From Brevibacillus sp. DP1.3A (GTDB taxonomy: Bacteria; Bacillota; Bacilli; Brevibacillales; Brevibacillaceae), in contig NZ_CP085876.1 of NCBI RefSeq assembly GCF_013284245.2, positions 3,207,001 to 3,271,000 of the forward strand: a stretch of DNA of 64,000 bases. The letters are read 5' to 3'. Below, one piece after another: positions 39,357-47,781 of this stretch. The notes under the pieces were generated by a model that saw nothing but the letters and a program-made list of their open reading frames with translations, was not told the DNA's origin and searched no databases. Position 1 is the stretch's first letter; each line of letters begins with the position of its first letter. Both the position numbers and the translations under genes were made by a program.

Positions 39357-42251
39357 ATGAATCATTTGTTTGCTTTTCGACGTGTCGGTACGTGGTTTTT
39401 TGTGTTGGCTCTCTTGTTGCAGGTAGCAGCTTCGCCTGCGCTAGCCAAGGAAGAGGTCACTTCTTCTAGTCCTCTTTCACTCAGCATAGAAAAATTCCTC
39501 GCCGATTTGAAAAACGATGAGAATAGCAAGGGGATGTACGCTGGAATCGCGGTCTACGATCTAACCGACAAAAAGTACGTATATAAGCATAATGCCGAAC
39601 GTAATTTTATCCCGGCTTCCAACATGAAGCTGTTCACGACAATTGCGGGTCTGGATAAGCTGGGGCCGGATTATCAGTGGAAGACCGAGGTGTTTGTTTC
39701 AGGAAAGGTAAATAACGGTGGCATTTTGCAAGGAGATTTGATTTTAAAAGGCTATGGGGACCCTAGCCTGAAGCCAGAGGATTTGCAGCAAATGGCAAAA
39801 GCCATCAAAGATTTGGGGATCCAACGAATCAATGGAAACCTGCTTCTCGATGACAGCTATTTCGATGAGACCAGATTGGGCATGAGCTGGATGTGGGATG
39901 ACGAACCGTATGGGTACAGCGCTCAGGTCAGTGGATTAGCCGTAAATAAAAACTTTACGACGCTAACCGCAACCCCTGGAAAAACGGTGAACGATGCCCC
40001 CGTCCTGACCATGAATCCGGCTACCACATACATAACAGTCACAAATCAGTTGAAAACGACAGCGGGCAAGGAGAGCAACGTGCTCGTCGAGCGCCTGCGC
40101 GGAAAAAATGAAATCATCGTATCCGGTACGATCGGGATGCAAGCAGCTCCTTATGATGAAGATGTCACGATGGAAGAGCCAGCTTTTTATGTGGGCGATC
40201 TATGGAAGGATCAGTTGGTGAAACAAGGGATTGCCTTACATCCAAAGACAGACGTGAAAAAAACAGTGCTGCAAAGCGGAGTACCGCTCTATACCCACTT
40301 GTCCAAACCGTTGGCTGAGATCACGATGGAGCTCAATAAGGATAGTGACAACTTCTATGCCGAGATGCTTGTAAAGACGCTTGGCATTACCGAGAAAAGC
40401 GAGGGCAGCTTTGAGGCAGGCAGTGAGGCTGTAGCTGACGTGATGAAGCGCGCTGGCATTGCGTCAGGTTTTCGCCAGGTAGATGGCTCGGGGTTATCGA
40501 GATTTAATATGATCACGCCAGAACAGATGATTGAAACCCTCATCTTTTTGCAGGAGCAAGAATATCGAACAGAACTGGAAAAATCACTCCCAATCGCAGG
40601 AGTGGACGGCACCTTGAAAAACCGCATGAAAGGAACAAGTGCGGAAAAGAATTTGTTTGCGAAGACAGGTTCGTTAAGCGGTGTCAATACCATGTCGGGT
40701 TATGTAACGGCAAAAAATGGTCATAAGCTGGCCTTTTCGATTTTGATCAACGGCATCTATAAATCGAAGTATGCGAGGGAGCTACAGGATCGAATCGGAA
40801 TTTTGTTAACAACTTATCCGGATATCGCAGCTCCGGAAGGTTTCAGCCCTCCAGAGAAAAAGACGTACCCACTCTCTGCTTTGATCGATCCCATCCTCGA
40901 TACGCCAGAAGCAGCAGGTGTAACGGCTGGAATCATGGTCAAATCGTTGGATTCATCAGGTGACCCTGTTTTATACGAACGGGATGCGGACACACTGCTT
41001 ACCCCAGCCTCGAATCTGAAGCTGCTGACGACTGCCACAGCATTGAACCAGCTTGGTTCAGATTACGTATTCAAAACGGAAGTGTATGGAGACTCATCGA
41101 TCACCTCTACGGGCGTACAACAAGGCAATCTGTATGTGAAAGGATACGGTGACCCTACTTTGCACACAGAGAATGCGCTACAAGTGCAGGAAGGTGTGTC
41201 GATTGAAAAAATAGCAGGGTGGCTCAAGCAACAAGGAATCACGCGTATCAACGGGAATCTCGTGATGGATGACAGCTACTTTGACCAACAACGGCTTGGC
41301 CTCGGCTGGGCATGGGATGACGAGAGCTACTATTACAACCCGACCATAGGGGCCCTAGCATTAAATCGTGGAACGGTCATGATCGAATTCAAGCCCGCTA
41401 ACGACGCTGGCGAACCAGTGGAAATCAACGTGCTTCCCAAAACAGCTTATGTGCAAGTGATCAATGAAGCGAAGACCGTACAAAAAGGGGAAGAAAATAC
41501 GTTTGCTATCCTGCGTGACCGTGGCACAAATACAATCAGACTGTCAGGAAACCTCCCTCTTGATCACGAAGGGGATTACGAGCGCGTACCCGTGGAAGAG
41601 CCAGCCAAGTACGTGGGGACCGTGCTGAAGGAAACGTTGGAGCAAGAAGGAATTGCGTTTGCTCCGAAAAGCGAAGTGTTGATCCAGCCAGTTCCTTCAA
41701 CAGCAGTGAAATGGACACAATTTGAGTCACTGCCGCTCAAGGAAATCGTTCAGTACCTCAACAAGCGCAGTGACAATTACTACGCCGAAATGCTTCTCAA
41801 GACACTCGGAGCCGCAAAGAAAGGGAAAGGAAGCGCAGCCGCTGGGGCAGAGGTGGTCACGGAAACTGTATCTTCGCTCGGCGGGAATACCACCTTCGAC
41901 ATGATCGATGGATCAGGATTGACGCGCTACAATCTTATTTCTGCTCGGCAGATCGCATCCGTACTGGAGGGAATGACCAAGGAATCGACATTTGCCACTT
42001 ATGATGAATCTTTACCCATAGCGGGAATCGATGGCACACTGAAAAACCGCTTGAAGGAAACGCCTGCCGCTAATAATCTTCATGCGAAAACAGGTTCGAT
42101 GACGGGTGTGAACACACTGTCGGGCTATCTCACGACCAAAGGCGGGGAGAAGCTCATCGTTTCGATTATGTTTAATGGTTATGTCGAGGATGAAGAGCTG
42201 TTTACCAAGATGCAGGACCAGATCATCACGATACTGGCCAGTTATGAATAG
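39357..42251 (+). CDS. Tandem two-domain S13 D-Ala-D-Ala carboxypeptidase/endopeptidase (PBP4/DacC type)
   Basis: 964 aa, twice the usual 450-500 for the family. A signal peptide ends near residue 30 (PALA-K). Domain 1, about residues 40-480, has SxxK at S88-K91 (PASNMK), SDN in KDSDNFYAEML and KTG at K436 (AKTGSLSGVN). Domain 2, about 505-964, repeats the plan: S552-K555 (PASNLK), SDN in KRSDNYYAEML and KTG at K911 (AKTGSMTGVN). Long matched segments (RINGNL, DDSYFD, GYGDP, IDGTLKNR) show an internal duplication, with both active sites intact. It should trim peptidoglycan cross-bridges and stem peptides outside the cell. Confidence 0.93.
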   Translation: MNHLFAFRRVGTWFFVLALLLQVAASPALAKEEVTSSSPLSLSIEKFLADLKNDENSKGMYAGIAVYDLTDKKYVYKHNAERNFIPASNMKLFTTIAGLDKLGPDYQWKTEVFVSGKVNNGGILQGDLILKGYGDPSLKPEDLQQMAKAIKDLGIQRINGNLLLDDSYFDETRLGMSWMWDDEPYGYSAQVSGLAVNKNFTTLTATPGKTVNDAPVLTMNPATTYITVTNQLKTTAGKESNVLVERLRGKNEIIVSGTIGMQAAPYDEDVTMEEPAFYVGDLWKDQLVKQGIALHPKTDVKKTVLQSGVPLYTHLSKPLAEITMELNKDSDNFYAEMLVKTLGITEKSEGSFEAGSEAVADVMKRAGIASGFRQVDGSGLSRFNMITPEQMIETLIFLQEQEYRTELEKSLPIAGVDGTLKNRMKGTSAEKNLFAKTGSLSGVNTMSGYVTAKNGHKLAFSILINGIYKSKYARELQDRIGILLTTYPDIAAPEGFSPPEKKTYPLSALIDPILDTPEAAGVTAGIMVKSLDSSGDPVLYERDADTLLTPASNLKLLTTATALNQLGSDYVFKTEVYGDSSITSTGVQQGNLYVKGYGDPTLHTENALQVQEGVSIEKIAGWLKQQGITRINGNLVMDDSYFDQQRLGLGWAWDDESYYYNPTIGALALNRGTVMIEFKPANDAGEPVEINVLPKTAYVQVINEAKTVQKGEENTFAILRDRGTNTIRLSGNLPLDHEGDYERVPVEEPAKYVGTVLKETLEQEGIAFAPKSEVLIQPVPSTAVKWTQFESLPLKEIVQYLNKRSDNYYAEMLLKTLGAAKKGKGSAAAGAEVVTETVSSLGGNTTFDMIDGSGLTRYNLISARQIASVLEGMTKESTFATYDESLPIAGIDGTLKNRLKETPAANNLHAKTGSMTGVNTLSGYLTTKGGEKLIVSIMFNGYVEDEELFTKMQDQIITILASYE

Positions 42252-42261
42252 GAATCACGCA

Positions 42262-42295
42262 AAAAAGGAGCCCCAATGTCGGGAGCTCCTTTTTC
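42262..42295. terminator. Intrinsic terminator
   Basis: AAAAAGGAGC pairs with GCTCCTTTTT (to 42294), with a CCC/GGG continuation; bidirectional in form. Confidence 0.88.
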
Positions 42296-42419
42296 TGTTG
42301 GTATCGTCGACTGAACTGGGTCAATGCCTGTAGCGGTCAATCAGCGCGTGACATATCTATATTCAGATTAGGAAGCAGGCGAAGTACAGAACAGCGATGA
42401 AGGAGGGGAAAAACAGAAG

Positions 42420-43484
42420 ATGCACCCTGCACTCTTTCATTGGAAGCGTTTGGAGCAAGTCGTAACAGAAGTGTTTGTACAGGCAGGTGCAAGACGCGAG
42501 CATGCAAGGCTAGTTGCAGAATCTCTCGTCCATGCTGATTTGCGCGGCATAGAGTCCCATGGGTTGGCGAGGCTGCCGATTTATATCCAACGAATCGAAG
42601 CAGGCTTGATCGAATTGAACGATGAGCCAGTGGTATGGAAACAGGAGGGAGCAACAGCACTGGTAGACGGCAAAAACCAGCTGGGTGCGGTAGTCGGGGT
42701 TGCGGCACTGGAGGAAGCGATCAAGTTGTCACAGCAGATGGGAATCGGGGTAGTTGGTGTTCGTCATTCCAACCACTTTGGCTCTTGTTCGTACTATGCA
42801 GAACGAGCGATCGCAGAAGGAAGGATTCTTCTTGTCCTATCCAATGCTCCCGAAGCAATAGCACCTACAGGAGGGATTCGCCCTTTTTTCGGAACGAATC
42901 CAATTGCGGTGGGAATACCAGCAGGGGAAGAACCATCCTTTTTGTTAGATATGGCGACGAGTGTCGCTGCCAGAGGAAAAATCGCCTTAGCCGTTAAAAA
43001 AGGGGAAACGATTCCTTCCGATTGGGCCATCGATCCCAATGGGAAGGAAACGACTGATCCCACACAAGCCTTGCTAGGCTCACTTTTGCCGATCGGGGGA
43101 GCAAAGGGTTATGGATTGGCGATGTTCATCGATATCTTGTGTGGGCTGCTAACGGGTGCAGCAACGGGACCACATGTAAAAAGCTTGTATGACAATTGGA
43201 ACGATCCACAAAACGTTGGACATCTATTCTTGACGGTGGATATTGAACGATTTATGCCACTGCGGGATTTTTGCACCAATATGGATGCATACATTCGTGA
43301 GGTGAAAAGTGTACCTACGAAAGAAGGAGTATCCGAAATTTTCATACCTGGCGAGATCGAGGGCCGAAAAAAGCGAGAACACATGGAAAACGGTATTCCA
43401 TTCGATCCGAATCTGACGAAAGAACTGAGCCAATTATGCCGCACCTATGGAGTCGATTTGCAGGCTGCGTATTATACCCCCTAA
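42420..43484 (+). CDS. Malate/L-lactate/ureidoglycolate dehydrogenase family (Ldh2/MDH2)
   Basis: 354 aa behind AAGGAGGGG. The family signatures are HADLRGIESHGLARLPIY, VRHSNHFGSCSYYAERA, FFGTNPIAVGIPA and GGAKGYGLAMFIDILCGLLTGA. These NAD(P)-dependent enzymes reduce or oxidise 2-hydroxy acids with an active-site His (in VGVRHSNHFG) rather than a Rossmann fold. The substrate is not fixed by sequence. PanD follows 84 bases later. Confidence 0.9.
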   Translation: MHPALFHWKRLEQVVTEVFVQAGARREHARLVAESLVHADLRGIESHGLARLPIYIQRIEAGLIELNDEPVVWKQEGATALVDGKNQLGAVVGVAALEEAIKLSQQMGIGVVGVRHSNHFGSCSYYAERAIAEGRILLVLSNAPEAIAPTGGIRPFFGTNPIAVGIPAGEEPSFLLDMATSVAARGKIALAVKKGETIPSDWAIDPNGKETTDPTQALLGSLLPIGGAKGYGLAMFIDILCGLLTGAATGPHVKSLYDNWNDPQNVGHLFLTVDIERFMPLRDFCTNMDAYIREVKSVPTKEGVSEIFIPGEIEGRKKREHMENGIPFDPNLTKELSQLCRTYGVDLQAAYYTP

Positions 43485-43567
43485 TCAGATTTCCTATCGC
43501 AGGAGGTTTCATGGACAATACATCGCACATAGACTAATGTCATCGGTTTGGAAAGGAGTGAACCGCT

Positions 43568-43960
43568 TTGCAACGACACATGTGCAAAGGCAAAATTCAC
43601 AGGGCGACAGTTACGCAGGCCGAACTGGATTACGTGGGGAGTATCACAATTGACGTTGCTCTCATGGATGCGGCAGATATCAAGCCATATGAAATCGTGC
43701 AAATAACCAGTTTGCGTAATGCCACGCGCTGGAAAACATACGCGTTACCCGGAGCAACGGGTAGCGGAGTCATCTGTCTGAATGGTCCACCTGCCCACCT
43801 ATTTTCGCCAGGAGATCTAGTCATCATTTTGAGTATGGGCATGTACGATGAATCCGAGATCGAACAGCTCGTTCCCAAGGTCGTGTTTGTGGACGAACAG
43901 AATCGTATCACGAAAGTAGAGGAGCATCATCTGATAAAGAATGGAGAGACACTGCCATAA
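43568..43960 (+). CDS. panD: Aspartate 1-decarboxylase
   Basis: 130 aa from a TTG after AAAGGAGTG. The self-processing site is Gly24-Ser25 in LDYVGSITID, where cleavage generates the pyruvoyl group; the substrate pocket lies in NGPPAHLFSPGDLVIIL. It makes beta-alanine from aspartate for pantothenate and coenzyme A. The usual panB and panC partners are not in the window. Start and length agree with the family. Confidence 0.95.
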   Translation: MQRHMCKGKIHRATVTQAELDYVGSITIDVALMDAADIKPYEIVQITSLRNATRWKTYALPGATGSGVICLNGPPAHLFSPGDLVIILSMGMYDESEIEQLVPKVVFVDEQNRITKVEEHHLIKNGETLP

Positions 43961-43998
43961 AACCGCCAAACGTAGGAAAATGGGGCAAGCATAAGCAC

Positions 43999-44691
43999 AT
44001 GGTCAAAGACGAACTCTTGCTGGAGTATTTGCCCAAAACCCGCGTGTACTCTCCTGAAGAGCTATGGGAGTATGCAGAAGCGTTTACACACGTGATGCTG
44101 AAGCCTTCGGGAGGCGGCGGTGGGGTAGGAATTATTCAAGTAACGAAGCGAGGAGAAGAGCAGTATTTGGTTCATAGTGGGAGTCGCCGGCGTCTCGTGG
44201 ATGGGAAAGAGGCCACGATCCGATACGTGGAATCGTTGTTTCGCCCAAAAACATACCTGCTCCAGCCACGTATCCCACTCGGTAGAATCAACGGCAAGCC
44301 TTTTGATGTACGTGTCATGATCCAGCGAAGGAGCAACAAGGAGCCTTGGGTCATAACGGGTTGGTGTGCAAAGCTTGCAGGACCGGGCTATGTCGTGACA
44401 AATGTGGCTCGAAGTCGTGGAAAAGTTTTGCCCGTCCAGACGGCAATCAAGCTGTCGAATATAGAAGCAGGCCCGCATCTCTTGAGTGATATCCGCATGG
44501 TAGCTGCGGCGGTAGCTAATCGATTGGGAAGAGCCTATCCGACACTCCGGGAGATCGGTTTGGACTTAGGGATTGATGTGGATGGCAAACCGTGGATTAT
44601 TGAAGCCAACTTCCGACCTGCTCTTTCTCTCTTTCAAAAGCTGGAGGATCAGTCCTTTTACAAACGAATTGTCTCCATGCGAAAACGATAA
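43999..44691 (+). CDS. YheC/YheD-family ATP-grasp protein (spore-coat associated)
   Basis: 230 aa, shorter than Bacillus YheC (about 360). Conserved ATP-grasp-like segments are present: VMLKPSGGGGGVGI, YLLQPRIPLGRINGKPFDVRVMIQ, GWCAKLAGPGYVVTN and GLDLGIDVDGKPWIIEANFRPA. In this short version the N-terminal domain is missing and codons upstream of the ATG run into TAG at 43972. The ribosome site is weak, so a GTG or TTG elsewhere is not excluded. The protein is likely a spore-coat or cell-wall amide-bond-forming enzyme; substrate unknown. Confidence 0.82.
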   Translation: MVKDELLLEYLPKTRVYSPEELWEYAEAFTHVMLKPSGGGGGVGIIQVTKRGEEQYLVHSGSRRRLVDGKEATIRYVESLFRPKTYLLQPRIPLGRINGKPFDVRVMIQRRSNKEPWVITGWCAKLAGPGYVVTNVARSRGKVLPVQTAIKLSNIEAGPHLLSDIRMVAAAVANRLGRAYPTLREIGLDLGIDVDGKPWIIEANFRPALSLFQKLEDQSFYKRIVSMRKR

Positions 44692-44752
44692 GAGGAAAAC
44701 CACTTGTCGATGTGCAAACGGTAAGATATGGCAGGTGGTTTCCTCCGTTTTT
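44692..44752 (+). terminator. Intrinsic terminator
   Basis: GAGGAAAACCACTTG pairs with CAGGTGGTTTCCTC, followed by GTTTTTCT; it ends the YheC/D transcript. Confidence 0.75.
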
Positions 44753-44879
44753 CTACTTCTAAGTAAAGTGGGAAAAATGATAATGATCTTGCAATTACAA
44801 CTATGGCGTTGCTACTAGCTAATGGACGCAAAAGTTGATAGAATGCCTCTCAATAAGGTGGGAGGTAATATATACGTCG

Positions 44880-46217
44880 ATGATAACCTTGTCTAAGAAA
44901 GAAATGTTACTGGTCAGTTTTATGCTGTTTTCGATGTTTTTTGGTGCAGGGAACCTTATTTTTCCACCCTATCTGGGTCAAGAGGCTGGTTCCTATGTTT
45001 GGCTGTCGATTGCAGGCTTTGTCTTATCGGCTGTCGGTCTTCCCATCCTTGGGGTGATTGCCATCGCAAAAGCAGGGAGCTTTTACCAATTGGCGAGTCG
45101 TGTTCATCCAAGCTTTGCTCTTATTTTTCCTATTTTGATTTATGTGTCGATTGGACCCGCACTTGCTATCCCTCGTGCAGGCAGTCTCGCGTACGAGATG
45201 GGAATGGCGCCGTTTTTGCCGGCACAAGCCGCTGATTCCACCTGGAGTCTGTTCCTCTATACGATCGTATTTTTTGGCATTGTCTTTTGGTTTAGTCTGA
45301 GTCCTTCCAAATTGATTGATCGCTTTGGGAAAATACTGACTCCTGCACTGCTGACCATGATTGCATTAATCTACATCAAGAGCTTATTTACACCACTGGG
45401 TCCAACAGGGGTACCAGCAGGAAAATATGCCGCCAATCCAGTTGTGCAAGGATTTCTGGACGGGTATTTAACCATGGATGCTTTGGCTGCACTCGTATTT
45501 GGTATCGTGATCGCCAATACGCTGCGGAGCAAGGGAATCGAGGACAAAAAGCAACTGTCTGCGAATATGATCAAAGCAGGTCTCGGAGCAGGTATGTTGC
45601 TGACATTCATCTATGTCATTTTGGGATTGCTCGGTTCATCCGGTGCCTCTTTAGGAAGACCGGAGAATGGCGGGCTGCTCCTGACAGCTATCATGAGGCA
45701 GCTATTTGGGACAAGCGGTACGCTGATTCTTGGTGTCATCTTTACCGTCGCTTGCCTCTGTGTATCGATTGGACTCGTAACTTCTTGCAGCCAATACTTT
45801 CATGGACGATTCAAAGGTTTGTCCTATAGAGGATGGGCAGTGATTCTCTGTGTCCTGAGCATGGGAGTCGCAAACTTGGGACTATCGGAGATTTTGAGTG
45901 TATCAGTCCCGATCCTGGGCGCTATTTACCCAATTGCTATCGTGCTCATTTTGTTGGCGTTGCTAGAGCGCTGGATACCTGCGCATTCCGCTGTGTATAT
46001 GACGACTGTTGCAGTTGTGACGGTTTTTGGTGTCGTGGATTTGATGAATCTTACATTTTTTAATCAGAGCTGGAACGACATCTTGGGTGTTCTTCCTTTT
46101 TATAAGGAAGGGGCGGGTTGGATCATGCCAGCGTTATTTGCTGGTTTTGTCGGTGTTCTGCTCGATTTTCGGAAAAGGACAAACCGCACAGGAACAACGA
46201 CTTCCCCATCAAAATAA
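44880..46217 (+). CDS. brnQ: Branched-chain amino-acid/cation symporter BrnQ
   Basis: 445 aa from an ATG 13 bases after GGGAGGT; an upstream reading from 44835 has no ribosome site. Eleven to twelve hydrophobic helices with the LIV-II signature FSMFFGAGNLIFPPYLGQEAG near the N-terminus, then GPALAIPRAGSLAYEMG and SLSPSKLIDRFGKILTPALL. It imports Leu, Ile and Val with sodium or protons. It is monocistronic. Confidence 0.92.
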   Translation: MITLSKKEMLLVSFMLFSMFFGAGNLIFPPYLGQEAGSYVWLSIAGFVLSAVGLPILGVIAIAKAGSFYQLASRVHPSFALIFPILIYVSIGPALAIPRAGSLAYEMGMAPFLPAQAADSTWSLFLYTIVFFGIVFWFSLSPSKLIDRFGKILTPALLTMIALIYIKSLFTPLGPTGVPAGKYAANPVVQGFLDGYLTMDALAALVFGIVIANTLRSKGIEDKKQLSANMIKAGLGAGMLLTFIYVILGLLGSSGASLGRPENGGLLLTAIMRQLFGTSGTLILGVIFTVACLCVSIGLVTSCSQYFHGRFKGLSYRGWAVILCVLSMGVANLGLSEILSVSVPILGAIYPIAIVLILLALLERWIPAHSAVYMTTVAVVTVFGVVDLMNLTFFNQSWNDILGVLPFYKEGAGWIMPALFAGFVGVLLDFRKRTNRTGTTTSPSK

Positions 46218-46228
46218 GGCAGCACATA

Positions 46229-46262
46229 AGAGAGGGCTTCGTTTTTGCGAAGCTCTCTTGTT
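46229..46262 (+). terminator. Terminator-like hairpin
   Basis: GAGGGCTTCG pairs with CGAAGCTCTC around TTTTTG, with T-rich sequence downstream. Confidence 0.6.
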
Positions 46263-46348
46263 GTGGAAGAAGCATTTTGTTACTTTATTCGGGGTTCATT
46301 CGTATTAAAAGTGTTAATGCCTAAAGCGTAGTTGAGGAGGTTCATTAC

Positions 46349-47554
46349 GTGAAAGTAGCACCTGTTGCGGAAGGTGAGCGAATTCGGCAGCTAGATGGGA
46401 TTAGAGGCTTTGCTCTCTTGGGGATCGTGCTAGTGAATATGCCATCATTTTTGTATCCCATCATGTTCTTACCAGATGCAGGGATGGTCAATACCCATAC
46501 GGAAATCGATGGTTGGATACGGCTTTTGTTTAACATGTTTGTACAGACGAAGTTTTACACCATCTTCTCGTTTTTGTTTGGGGTAGGCTTTTTTCTGTTT
46601 ATGCATCGCGCCGAGAGCAAACAATTGCCTTATCAGAGCCTGTTTACTCGCAGATTGTTAGTGCTGCTGATGGTGGGGATGGCACATTTTGTTTTCCTCT
46701 GGTATGGAGACATTCTTCATACGTACGCCCTAGCTGGTTTTCTTCTGTTGCTGTTTTACCACAGGCAAGAAAAGACGATCAAAAGATGGGCGTGGACGCT
46801 CTTGATTGGTATGCAGGCCTTGTCTGCTCTGATGCTGACCGTTCCTGAGGACCTCGTTCCTATTCCAGATCAATCACCGCTCATACAAAAAGCTATCGAT
46901 ACTTATACCAATGGGTCGATTATCGAGTGGTTGCAATTCCGCGTTGCTTACGAAATTCCAGTCGTTTTCTCCCTTGAGTTCATCGTTATCCTATCTGTTC
47001 TGCCGCTCTTTTTATTCGGATTTCTGGCAGCCAAGCGGGGAGTATTTGAGAGGACGGAAGAATTTATTCCGGCCATTCGCCGTGTATGGTGGATTGCGCT
47101 GGGCTTAAGTGCTGTGCTTGTACCGATGATTCCGCTTGTTCAATTTGGCATCGTAAAATTTCCAGCCTCGACCTCGATCGCCGTTCAGACATTTGTTACC
47201 TGGAGCGGTCTTAGCCTGTGCGCTTTTTATATCACGTCACTGCTACTTCTTTATCGGACAGAGAGCGGCAAGCGCATGCTGAAGCATTTGGAACCGGTCG
47301 GCAGAATGGCGTTGAGCAACTACTTGAGCCAAACCATCATCGCTGTATTGGTCGTGCGTGTTGGACATTTGTACGGAACGCCTGGGCTGGCTCTCGGATT
47401 GGTGTTCAGCTTGGTGATTTTCACTGCGCAAATCTTCGTTAGTCGCTGGTGGCTCGCCAACTATCAGTTTGGTCCTGCAGAATGGCTTTGGCGCTGTTTG
47501 ACATACGGCAAATTTGTACCAATGAAACGAAAAGGAGGATCTCATGCGATTTGA
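46349..47554 (+). CDS. DUF418 membrane protein (YeiB-like)
   Basis: 401 aa from a GTG after TTGAGGAGG. The start RIRQLDGIRGFALLGIVLVNM and the C-terminal segment NYLSQTIIAVLVVR, together with GPAEWLWRCLTYGK, are diagnostic of DUF418, with about nine helices. The C-terminal PAEWLWR box is the most conserved part. Biochemical function is not known; the family is related in layout to membrane acyltransferases. A 32-aa membrane peptide overlaps its stop codon. Confidence 0.9.
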   Translation: MKVAPVAEGERIRQLDGIRGFALLGIVLVNMPSFLYPIMFLPDAGMVNTHTEIDGWIRLLFNMFVQTKFYTIFSFLFGVGFFLFMHRAESKQLPYQSLFTRRLLVLLMVGMAHFVFLWYGDILHTYALAGFLLLLFYHRQEKTIKRWAWTLLIGMQALSALMLTVPEDLVPIPDQSPLIQKAIDTYTNGSIIEWLQFRVAYEIPVVFSLEFIVILSVLPLFLFGFLAAKRGVFERTEEFIPAIRRVWWIALGLSAVLVPMIPLVQFGIVKFPASTSIAVQTFVTWSGLSLCAFYITSLLLLYRTESGKRMLKHLEPVGRMALSNYLSQTIIAVLVVRVGHLYGTPGLALGLVFSLVIFTAQIFVSRWWLANYQFGPAEWLWRCLTYGKFVPMKRKGGSHAI

Positions 47555-47642
47555 CACTACCATGACAATTGCTGTCGTGCTTGTGCTGACATCCTGTTAT
47601 TTTTATTTGTGGAAAAGGCTTCGCTCGAAAACGTCCAGTTAA
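47544..47642 (+). CDS. Small membrane peptide, overlapping the DUF418 end
   Basis: 32 aa, ATG preceded by AAAAGGAGG and overlapping the DUF418 stop by 11 bases. It consists of one hydrophobic helix (TMTIAVVLVLTSCYFYLW) and a basic C-terminal tail. Its own stop codon sits inside the terminator hairpin. Strong ribosome site and coupling support that it is translated; function unknown. Confidence 0.55.
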   Translation: MRFDTTMTIAVVLVLTSCYFYLWKRLRSKTSS

Positions 47643-47660
47643 TCTGGGCGTTTTTTCTGT
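47629..47660 (+). terminator. Intrinsic terminator
   Basis: AAAACGTCCAG pairs with CTGGGCGTTTTTT, loop TTAAT; it spans the stop codon of the small peptide. Confidence 0.88.
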
Positions 47661-47781
47661 CTTTAAAGGCCAAGGGAAGGAGTAGGCGTAGGATAAAAGT
47701 GGCATGATTGGGGCAAAATTTTCCTATCTCACATACCTAGTAACAAGCAGCAGCGCTCTGACAGTAGGAAGGAGAAAGAGG

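Noticed and set aside
44775-44790. Possible Fur box upstream of brnQ (TGATAATGATCTTGC)
   Set aside because: Only the left half matches the consensus; the right half agrees at three of seven positions.
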